Assembly: GCA_900546575.1 (NCBI GenBank)
Contig: URDM01000093.1
Coordinates: forward strand, 1 to 9,592
Direction: 5' to 3'
DNA from: an uncultured Prevotella sp.
GTDB lineage: Bacteria; Bacteroidota; Bacteroidia; Bacteroidales; Bacteroidaceae
DNA length: 9,592 bases
This document shows, one piece after another, positions 1-6,050 of this stretch; positions within the stretch are counted from its first letter, which is position 1; the number at the start of each line of letters is the position of its first letter. Under the pieces are notes generated by a model. The model saw only the letters and a list, made by a program, of their open reading frames with translations. It was not told the origin of the DNA and ran no database searches. The translations under genes were made by a program, and so were the position numbers.

Positions 1-23
1 TTTTATTGATTTTGATTTGGCGG

Positions 24-54
24 CAAAGGTATAATGATGAATAAAAGTGGACAA
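24..54 (-). promoter_or_regulatory. Leftward Bacteroidetes-type promoter
   Basis: On the minus strand, TTG (54-52), 20 bases, then TACCTTTG (31-24) match the Bacteroidetes primary-sigma consensus TTTG-N19-21-TAnnTTTG, with one base off in the -33 box. Transcription would start around position 17 and leave the window leftward, so the gene served is not visible. This makes the left edge a separate transcription unit from the SusCD operon. Confidence 0.5.
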
Positions 55-75
55 GGCGGCATCGCGGATACGCTT

Positions 76-208
76 ACTATCTCAGTTGTAAAAACAGTCA
101 CAATCAAATCCATACTTCTTTCTTTAAACTCTTATAACTAATTAATAATCAATAAGATATAAGAAAAAGAAAGTATTAGGGGTATGCATTTTTTGTAACT
201 GAGATACT
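76..208. repeat. Long imperfect inverted repeat (MITE-like or structured leader)
   Basis: TATCTCAGTT (78-87) and AACTGAGATA (197-206) are perfect inverted copies. With two G-U pairs the stem runs 17 bases (78-94 with 190-206). Further inward, ATACTT (112-117) pairs with AAGTAT (171-176), the pyrimidine run 118-125 pairs roughly with the purine run 161-169, and CTTAT (131-135) pairs with ATAAG (152-156). The whole is a folded element of about 133 bases. No flanking target duplication is seen. It sits just upstream of the leftward promoter at 24-54. Low-complexity AT content makes part of the inner pairing cheap. Confidence 0.4.
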
Positions 209-336
209 GAGATTGAGATTAAGAGGCAACAATCAACGAGTACATCACGAGCATATGTCACTCATTACCAATAAATTAAAACGTTTCCAGAATAAAAGCC
301 CAAAGGCAACAATCACAGACAAGAGCACAATTATCA

Positions 337-545
337 TCAAAATTGTCCTCTCAAAGGCCCTTTAAGACATTCATGAGACGCTCGTTTTAATGCAAATGCC
401 GCCTTTTCAGGCCAATTGTATGTTGTTAGTCTCACTTTATCGTACAACAAATATTACTGGATTTGCATACAAATAGACATCTGTAGGACCTTCGGGTATA
501 GGAGAAGACTATCTCTCGCTTCTTGCCGAGACGATACATGCTCAT
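337..545 (-). pseudogene. Small open frame broken by a one-base shift; function unknown
   Basis: An ATG at 545 opens 37 codons (MSMYRLGKKREIVFSY... ending at 432). A second frame without a start of its own covers 453-337 (YLLYDKVRLTTYNWPEKAAF... ending in GPLRGQF). Reading the base at 450 twice, or adding one T to the TTT run there, joins them into one frame of about 69 residues. The joined peptide has no signal sequence or recognisable domain. Similar short peptides seem familiar to me from Prevotella intergenic regions, so this may be a repeated non-coding element that happens to stay open rather than a gene. I would not annotate a function. Confidence 0.3.
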
Positions 546-552
546 TCTACAG
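481..552 (+). other. Possible structured RNA segment
   Basis: CTGTAG (481-486) pairs with CTACAG (547-552) and encloses two further hairpins: ACC-TTCG-GGT (488-497), a C(UUCG)G tetraloop on the plus strand, and TATCTCTCG (510-518) with CGAGA-C-GATA (527-536), nine pairs with one bulge. Together these would make a three-way junction of 72 bases. It overlaps the broken minus-strand frame, so at most one interpretation is likely right. The stems are short and no promoter with proper spacing precedes it. Confidence 0.2.
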
Positions 553-809
553 CCACATTGAGACTGAACAAAATTGAAGGAAACGTACAGAAACGTATGA
601 TTGACACTTGCGAATGTCGTAACTTTGCAATGTTAACAAAAAGGCTCACAACCCGAACCATCCCGAAAGTGTCCCGAAGCCGAGAACAACAAAAAAACAA
701 GCCTCCTACAACTCAAGCCAACAGCTTCTCAACATCTCAACGAGTCTCTCGCACCATATCGCCAAAATACGATATTTCAAAACCGAGACTGATGTTCTTC
801 CTTATTCTG

Positions 810-842
810 CAAATGTAACAATTTATTCCGATTATCTGCCAA
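810..842 (-). promoter_or_regulatory. Possible leftward promoter in the intergenic region
   Basis: The minus strand carries TACATTTG (817-810), a full match to the -7 box TAnnTTTG, and TTG (842-840) 22 bases upstream, slightly beyond the usual 19-21 spacing. It would transcribe toward the small broken open frame at 545-337, about 270 bases on. Nothing else supports it. Confidence 0.25.
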
Positions 843-913
843 TAAAGACCTACAAATGTTAACTGTTAACGCGTAACCCGTCAATTTCGGCCAATCTGAC
901 GTCTGATTACAAC

Positions 914-945
914 AACAGGCTACAGCGTAGCCGCCATAGCCTGTT
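914..945 (-). terminator. Hairpin downstream of the operon, possible weak terminator
   Basis: AACAGGCTA (914-922) and TAGCCTGTT (937-945) form a perfect 9-bp stem with a 14-base loop, 46 bases past the stop codon of the metalloprotease. In the operon's direction it is followed by GTTGTTGTAAT, T-rich but not a clean run, so termination would be inefficient or Rho-assisted. Position is the main argument for the role. Confidence 0.4.
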
Positions 946-991
946 AAAGGATTTACATATATTTCGTTCTTTCACTCAGTCCCAATTCTTT

Positions 992-3634
992 TCACTTGTC
1001 CAATACCTTGAGCATTGTGAGGATGGCCTGATAGTGTGGTTTGTCTGATGCCGGAGCCGACGCTATACGACTTCTGACGAGAGCCTTAATCTTGTTGAGC
1101 ATCTGCAGATCGTAGGCAGCCGACTCGTCGATGAGGTCGGTCTTCACGTCAAACTGGAATCCGTAGCCTATCTTATCGCCGAAGTTTCTGCCGCTAAGGT
1201 TCTTGTCGCCATGGTTCTTGTCGCTGAGGAGTGAGGCAATATATCCATTGCCGTTGGCCTCATCAAGGCTCTCCATCTGATCGGCATGCTGCTCTACATA
1301 GCCCGTAGGGTCGAGTCCGTAGAGCACTATGTCGGAAACGGAGGGAGCGTATGGACTGGAGGCTTCGCCGGCAAGTTTCTTGGCGGCAGCGCCCGAAAGC
1401 TTTGACACGGAGCCTACGGTCTCCTTCACCACGAGCCGTTGCAGGAGCTTGTCGCCATCGGTAAGTCGGCTTCCCTTGATGGTGGGTTCCCAAATGCCGT
1501 TATAGAGGTCGTCGTAGTAGTCCTTCTGAGTGTATCCGTTGTCCGTTATGTGCGAGGCGAGCAGCACACGATTGTTGAGCTGCAGGAGCTTGCGCCCTAC
1601 TCCACCCTTTATCGATATGGAGCGCTTCAGGGCAAGGGGGAACTTGGCTGTCAACTGAGGAGCGTCAAGCCAGCTGCTGTTGCGCAACTGCTTCATCACC
1701 CACATCATCGACTCGTGCTGCTTGTCGGCACTTACCGGCTTGCAACGCTGGCCCTTGGTGCCATCCTTAACGTCCGTGAGGTAGATGCCGCCCACATTGG
1801 CAAGTGCATTGTTGAGATAGCGGCTGAACTGCTGCGAGATGCCGTCGTAGAGTTCTTGCTTGTGGGATGTCGACTCGTCGTCTTTTATCCATCCGTCAAG
1901 ATGGGCAAGTATGTATTGCAGGTTCTTTACGCCATACGTACCTGCCTTCACAGGGTCATCGCCTAAGTCTTCCTCCAGGGCGCTTGGGTCGTATCGTGCC
2001 TCTACCTGCTGTCTGCCGTATCTGTACCACGGATTGCCAGCCTTCGCGTCTACCCACTTCTCGAGTTCCTTTGCCTCCTGCTCTACCGACAGATTTCCCT
2101 CGACGGGCGAGTAGAGCCACTTGATGGCGAAGAGGTCGTACACGCCCATGTCGGGTGGCGAGAGACGCACACCCTTGTCTTCGGGCTGAGCCACATAGTT
2201 GAATCGGGCATAGTCCATGATTGATGGTGTGGTGCCGTACTTCCGGGTGAACGATGCCGAGCGGAGCGAGTCGACGGGAAATGCTGCCGAGGCTGCCATG
2301 TTGTGCATGAGTCCGAGGGTGTGGCCTATCTCATGGGCAAAGGCGTAAGAGAGCGACTCGCTTATGATGTCGTCGGGCATCTTCTTTGTTCTCACACGTG
2401 GATCGATTTGAGCCGTCTGCACAAAGCGCCAGTTGTTGATGAGCTTCACCACATCGTTGTACACCAATACCGAGGCGTTGACTATCTCGCCTGTGCGAGG
2501 GTCTACCCACGATGGTCCCATAGCGTTCTTTACAGGAGTGGGCACATAGCGTATGCAGGAGTATTTCAGATTGTCGGGATCGAAGTTGGGGTCGTTCTTA
2601 GGGAAGTCGACGGCCTGCATCACATTCTTGAAGCCTATCTTCTCGAAAGCCTTGTTCCATATCAGTACCGACTGCTTCAGCGGCTCCTTCCATGCCTCGG
2701 GGAAAGCGTCGTCTACATACCACACTATAGGCTTCTTGGGTTCTACCAGTTCGCCCCGGCTCCATGCTGCCGAGTCCTTGGGTTCAAGTCGCCAGCGGTT
2801 GGCGTAGGAGAAGTCCTCGATGCCGTCGCTTGCCATAGTCAGCCGGCTCTTGTCGGTAAGGAATATTCCAAGACGCGAGTCGGCTATTCGCGGCTTCATA
2901 GGCAGTTCTGGCAGCAGCAGTAGGGTGCGTGTCACCTCGGTGGTGAGCTGTCCTTGCGACACTTCCGAACCGAGGAACGTGAGCGAATACTTGTAGGATA
3001 AAGTTGAGGTGACGGTAGCGTTGTCCTCAAAAGCCTTGACGTTGCCCAACGACGAGCAGTCCTTCTGGAATGTTGGCTTTATGCCCAGCACGCTATAGTT
3101 TGACGACACGGGCGAGAGCTGTTTCTCGTCGCCCACAAATAGGTCGGTCATATCGAACACTACAGCCGTAGAGTCAGCATTGTAGGCTGCAATTCTGTAT
3201 TTGCGGATTATGGGGTTGGCATAGCTGCGGTTGTAGGCAAGCTGCAGAGCGTCGTCGGCTATGGTGCCCGTATTCACGGTCTGCAGCACTATGGCGCTGT
3301 CGAGCCGGTTGAAGCATACACACATTGGGTCCTGTGGCTTGTAGCCCACGATGGCAAGCTTGGCGTTGCTCGACTTGGACGTGGTAGAGGCTATAAGGAA
3401 GTCTCTACCGCAATACTTCAAGGGCAGTTCTACATACAGCTTGCCCTGAATCTTGTGCAGATTGACAAATCCGCCTTCTGCCGATATTCTTCCTCCCTTG
3501 TCCATCAGTTTCTGGTATGCTGACTTAGGAGACTTGGGATCCTGCTGTTTCTTCTTCTTGGCTTCTGCCGGGAGTGCCGCCACAATAGCAAGGGCAGCAG
3601 CCAGCAGCATGGAAGTCATGTTCATTCTGTTCAT
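992..3634 (-). CDS. Secreted zinc-dependent metalloprotease (DUF5117/DUF5118, Met-zincin type)
   Basis: This 880-residue exported protease has a signal peptide in residues 1-25 (hydrophobic core LLAAALAIVAAL, likely cleavage after AEA, then a lysine run). The catalytic signature HEIGHTLGLMH is complete: His434, His438 and His444 would bind zinc and Glu435 is the catalytic base. SIMDYA (471-476) supplies the Met-turn (Met473) typical of metzincins. Layout fits the Bacteroidetes family annotated as zinc-dependent metalloprotease with DUF5118 (about 38-85), DUF5117 (about 95-285) and the Met-zincin/DUF4953 catalytic part (about 425-740); these borders are estimates. There is no lipobox, so it is probably periplasmic or released rather than lipid-anchored. 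Upstream of the ATG at 3634 is AT-rich with no Shine-Dalgarno, usual for this phylum; in-frame ATGs at 3625 and 3619 are alternatives. As last gene of the operon it probably trims peptides or proteins handled by the SusCD pair. The substrate is unknown. Confidence 0.92.
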   Translation of the reverse strand: MNRMNMTSMLLAAALAIVAALPAEAKKKKQQDPKSPKSAYQKLMDKGGRISAEGGFVNLHKIQGKLYVELPLKYCGRDFLIASTTSKSSNAKLAIVGYKPQDPMCVCFNRLDSAIVLQTVNTGTIADDALQLAYNRSYANPIIRKYRIAAYNADSTAVVFDMTDLFVGDEKQLSPVSSNYSVLGIKPTFQKDCSSLGNVKAFEDNATVTSTLSYKYSLTFLGSEVSQGQLTTEVTRTLLLLPELPMKPRIADSRLGIFLTDKSRLTMASDGIEDFSYANRWRLEPKDSAAWSRGELVEPKKPIVWYVDDAFPEAWKEPLKQSVLIWNKAFEKIGFKNVMQAVDFPKNDPNFDPDNLKYSCIRYVPTPVKNAMGPSWVDPRTGEIVNASVLVYNDVVKLINNWRFVQTAQIDPRVRTKKMPDDIISESLSYAFAHEIGHTLGLMHNMAASAAFPVDSLRSASFTRKYGTTPSIMDYARFNYVAQPEDKGVRLSPPDMGVYDLFAIKWLYSPVEGNLSVEQEAKELEKWVDAKAGNPWYRYGRQQVEARYDPSALEEDLGDDPVKAGTYGVKNLQYILAHLDGWIKDDESTSHKQELYDGISQQFSRYLNNALANVGGIYLTDVKDGTKGQRCKPVSADKQHESMMWVMKQLRNSSWLDAPQLTAKFPLALKRSISIKGGVGRKLLQLNNRVLLASHITDNGYTQKDYYDDLYNGIWEPTIKGSRLTDGDKLLQRLVVKETVGSVSKLSGAAAKKLAGEASSPYAPSVSDIVLYGLDPTGYVEQHADQMESLDEANGNGYIASLLSDKNHGDKNLSGRNFGDKIGYGFQFDVKTDLIDESAAYDLQMLNKIKALVRSRIASAPASDKPHYQAILTMLKVLDK

Positions 3635-3683
3635 TACAATTGTTTTGTTATTGATTTGTCATTAGTGATTCTTGCCTTGTACA

Positions 3684-4586
3684 TCAGAATGTGGCGTTGC
3701 CTATGCGCTTGATGTCGATGCCTGCCTGACTGAATGCCGATACGAGTATCTCGTACTTGCGCTTGACGTAGTCATATTGCAGGTCGTCGGTCCACTCATC
3801 ATCGGTACGATACACGAGCGAGGCTATGAAGGCATTTATGTCGGCTGTCTTGGTTATGGTTCCGTCTGTGCTCCATTCGAGGTCGGTCTGCGGGTCGTAC
3901 ACGAATCCTGCCTTTCGGGCGTCTTCGGCTGCGGCGCTCCATCCCATGTCGATGGAATAGTCGCTTACGGCATAGAACTCGTCGGGAATCGTCACCAGTC
4001 CCTGCTCCAGGCAATACTGCAGAAAATCGGTCTGCACATACGACTTGAACTTACGTTTCTGCGAAGCCGACATATTGTCCCACTTGTCGCTCACATTGCC
4101 TATTGCCATCTGATTGGCTATATGGCGCGAGGGCTTGTTCACCCATGTGACTACATACTCCCATGAGCCCCAATCAAATGTGCGCTCCTGGGTCTGAACG
4201 TCTTCTGCCAGAAGTACCTTGTAGGGCAACGACTTCTTGAGAAAACTGTCGCTATAGAAGTCGAGCCACCCATGCTGAATGGCTTCCATGAGATTTGCCA
4301 CCTTTGTGGCTTCTATAGGGTCGAAACGATACTTGGTGTCCAACGAGTTGGCACTTACCTGACTCCATTGGAAGTCCTTCTCCGTGAAGTCGTAGAGGAA
4401 ATAGGTGCCGTACTTCTGAAAGAGCGACACAATGACTGCATCGGCAGCAGCATCCTTGCCCTGTGGCAAGGTGTAGTCGGCTGACGGAATCTCTATGCGT
4501 CCGAGGTCGTCGTCGTTGCCTGCACACGACGAGCAAAGGCTTGCCATCATAGCCAGGCATGCTAATGAACTTATTATCTTTTTCAT
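3684..4586 (-). CDS. Lipoprotein, degenerate putative zinc-binding metallopeptidase (Peptidase_Mx1-like) family
   Basis: This 300-residue lipoprotein has a signal peptide ending in CSSC (modified Cys21) and an acidic stretch NDDD just after it, which suggests transport to the cell surface. The order of recognisable segments recalls the Bacteroidetes family annotated as putative zinc-binding metallopeptidase, often encoded after susD. They are an early aromatic segment YGTYFLYDFTEKDFQW (59-74), SFLKKSLPYKVLLAED (114-129), EDARKAGFV (221-229), INAFIASLVYR (250-260) and a helical C-terminus KYEILVSAF...GIDIKRI (277-295). Where that family carries HExxH, this protein has roughly TDFLQ (186-190), and no HExxH occurs anywhere. 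It may therefore be a substrate-binding pseudoenzyme. The family assignment rests on memory of family pattern, not a search. The start is well supported by AGGAG six bases upstream. It lies 24 bases after the SusD gene and 49 before the metalloprotease, so one transcript is likely. Confidence 0.8.
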   Translation of the reverse strand: MKKIISSLACLAMMASLCSSCAGNDDDLGRIEIPSADYTLPQGKDAAADAVIVSLFQKYGTYFLYDFTEKDFQWSQVSANSLDTKYRFDPIEATKVANLMEAIQHGWLDFYSDSFLKKSLPYKVLLAEDVQTQERTFDWGSWEYVVTWVNKPSRHIANQMAIGNVSDKWDNMSASQKRKFKSYVQTDFLQYCLEQGLVTIPDEFYAVSDYSIDMGWSAAAEDARKAGFVYDPQTDLEWSTDGTITKTADINAFIASLVYRTDDEWTDDLQYDYVKRKYEILVSAFSQAGIDIKRIGNATF

Positions 4587-4592
4587 TTTCTT

Positions 4593-4597
4593 CTCCT
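4593..4597 (-). promoter_or_regulatory. Ribosome-binding site of the third operon gene
   Basis: AGGAG lies six bases before the ATG at 4586 within an A-rich leader. It is the clearest Shine-Dalgarno in the window and fixes the start of the lipoprotein gene. Confidence 0.6.
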
Positions 4598-4610
4598 TTT
4601 TCTGATGTTG

Positions 4611-6023
4611 TTAAATACCTTGACGGGCAGGAGCCTTAGCCGACTCGTTCTGCTCAAGTTTAGAGTTCTGCTGAATATCGGCATTGGGTATAGGAAGGGT
4701 GTACAGAGGGTCTTTGGCGCTCAATGTGTAGGTCACCCAGGCTGCCGACTTACGTGCCTTGTACTTATGGCTGATGCTTGGCATTCCGTATCTACGCAGG
4801 TCGAACCATCTCACTTCGTCATAGCAAAGCTCAAGCCGGCGCTCCTTACGCACCTCGTCGAGCAGTTGCGAGCGGTCGTTGTACACGACTGGCGAGTAGT
4901 TGTTGTAGCGGTTTTCACGCAAGTGGTCGAGATCGGCAGTGGCATTTGAGAGTTGGTCTTTCATGGCATAAGCCTCGGCTCGTGCCAGCCATGCCTCCGA
5001 CATGCGTATGGCGTTGGTGGGCGTACGCTTCGACGCGAGTTTCTTCTTCTGAAGGTTCACGTTCTTGCCCGACGCCGTAAACCATAGTTTCTTGCGTGTG
5101 TCGTTGTCGGCAAACTTTTCCCACAAATCGCTCGACGGACGTATGCCGGGCAGGGAGCATGTAGAATAACCGTTGCCGTAGAGCCACTCCACTTCTGAAT
5201 AATCGTAAGTAGAGAAGGTCTTTGCCTTTGCAGGCAGGTTGAGATAATTAGTCAGCGGATTACCGTTTTCTATGGCATCGGTAGCCACCTTCACGACGTT
5301 GTCCCAGTCCTCCATCTGCAGATAGACACGTGTGAGGAGAATGTCAACGGAAGGAAGGTTGATACGGAAGTCGCCTCGCGTCTTTGGGTATCGGCTTAGG
5401 ATTTCCCTTGCCGAGGTCAGGTCGTTGACTATCTGGCTGTACACTTCCCCTACTGTACTTCTGGGCGTGCCGTTGGTCTGCAGATTGGCTGTAAGCTTCA
5501 ATGGTACACCTGGTGACTTGCTGTCTTCGTTGTACGGCTTGCCGAAAATATTGACGAGCATATAATAGTAGTAGCCTCGCAGAGCCAGGGCCTCAGCCTT
5601 TACTGTCTCCTTGGTCTTGGTGTCGCCATTGGCTTGGTCGATGCCGTCGAGAACGGCATTCACGCCCATAATCCTCTGATAGCTCTTGTAATACATGTCG
5701 CCATAGTACGACTGGTCGACATTGGCGTTCTGCCACATATCGGGCTGCCATGTGTGGAAGGGATAGGCACTAAGTGCGCTCGAATAGTCTTCGTTGTCGC
5801 TCATGGCGTTCTCGTTGAGCATGTAGTCGTCGTCCATCAGGTAGAGTGGCGTGTACAGTTTCTCGGTAGGCGACGGATAACCCGAGCCCATCAGTAGTTC
5901 GCTATAGTCGTTGGCGTCCTTCACGAGTACCTCATCCTGCGAGGTCTCATTGAGGAAGTCGGAGCAAGAGGCAAGCGTAAGGAGTCCTGCCATTGCGTAT
6001 ATATATGGTCTTTTTGCAAACAT
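4611..6023 (-). CDS. SusD/RagB-family substrate-binding surface lipoprotein
   Basis: This is the binding partner that caps the SusC barrel on the cell surface. The open frame runs from an ATG at 6050 (479 residues). I prefer the in-frame ATG at 6023 because an AAAGGA lies nine bases ahead of it; the ATG at 6032 touches that motif and is the other reasonable choice. The signal peptide ends in a lipobox LASC (Cys29 in the longest frame), followed by SD, which fits Bacteroidetes surface-export signals. Family landmarks are EALALRGYYYYMLVNIFG (152-170), RMSEAWLARAEAYA (349-362) and the C-terminal block RKERRLEL...EVRWFDLRRYG (401-422). The two parts match the N-terminal SusD-like and C-terminal RagB/SusD regions. 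It is slightly short for the family, which usually runs 500-600 residues, but shows no break. It is cotranscribed with SusC, whose stop codon is adjacent. Confidence 0.93.
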   Translation of the reverse strand: MFAKRPYIYAMAGLLTLASCSDFLNETSQDEVLVKDANDYSELLMGSGYPSPTEKLYTPLYLMDDDYMLNENAMSDNEDYSSALSAYPFHTWQPDMWQNANVDQSYYGDMYYKSYQRIMGVNAVLDGIDQANGDTKTKETVKAEALALRGYYYYMLVNIFGKPYNEDSKSPGVPLKLTANLQTNGTPRSTVGEVYSQIVNDLTSAREILSRYPKTRGDFRINLPSVDILLTRVYLQMEDWDNVVKVATDAIENGNPLTNYLNLPAKAKTFSTYDYSEVEWLYGNGYSTCSLPGIRPSSDLWEKFADNDTRKKLWFTASGKNVNLQKKKLASKRTPTNAIRMSEAWLARAEAYAMKDQLSNATADLDHLRENRYNNYSPVVYNDRSQLLDEVRKERRLELCYDEVRWFDLRRYGMPSISHKYKARKSAAWVTYTLSAKDPLYTLPIPNADIQQNSKLEQNESAKAPARQGI

Positions 6024-6032
6024 AATTTTCAT

Positions 6033-6038
6033 TCCTTT
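6033..6038 (-). promoter_or_regulatory. Ribosome-binding site deciding the SusD start
   Basis: AAAGGA on the minus strand touches the ATG at 6032 but is nine bases before the ATG at 6023, a workable spacing. It lies inside the longest possible frame that begins at 6050, which argues against that longest start. Confidence 0.45.
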
Positions 6039-6050
6039 ACATTTTAACAT

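Larger units (their letters stand above)
1..991. other. Intergenic region downstream of the operon, no convincing intact gene
   Basis: Nearly 1 kb without a credible intact gene. The only longer plus-strand frame (558-818, 86 codons) has no recognisable domain or Shine-Dalgarno and an arginine/serine-rich low-complexity look. Contents from left to right are a leftward promoter, an imperfect inverted repeat, a 12-base direct repeat AGGCAACAATCA (224-235 and 304-315), a frameshifted small frame, a possible folded RNA, a second possible leftward promoter, a tandem TGTTAAC pair (857-870) and the hairpin behind the operon. Confidence 0.6.

Noticed and set aside
601..627. TAACTTTG as a plus-strand promoter
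   Set aside because: The -7 box matches, but the nearest TTG is only 16 bases upstream, outside the usual 19-21, and no plus-strand gene follows.
558..818. Plus-strand open frame of 86 codons in the intergenic region
   Set aside because: No Shine-Dalgarno, no recognisable domain, low-complexity composition; it lies opposite the possible repeated element and looks like chance openness.
1..991. tRNA genes or a CRISPR array in the intergenic region
   Set aside because: No cloverleaf with a T-arm signature and no regularly spaced repeats; only single short direct repeats are present.
2303..2923. Plus-strand open frame of 206 codons opposite the metalloprotease
   Set aside because: Lies antisense to a strongly supported enzyme including its HEIGHTLGLMH codons; openness follows from the codon bias of the real gene. 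The same applies to 1439-1966 and 3672-4166.
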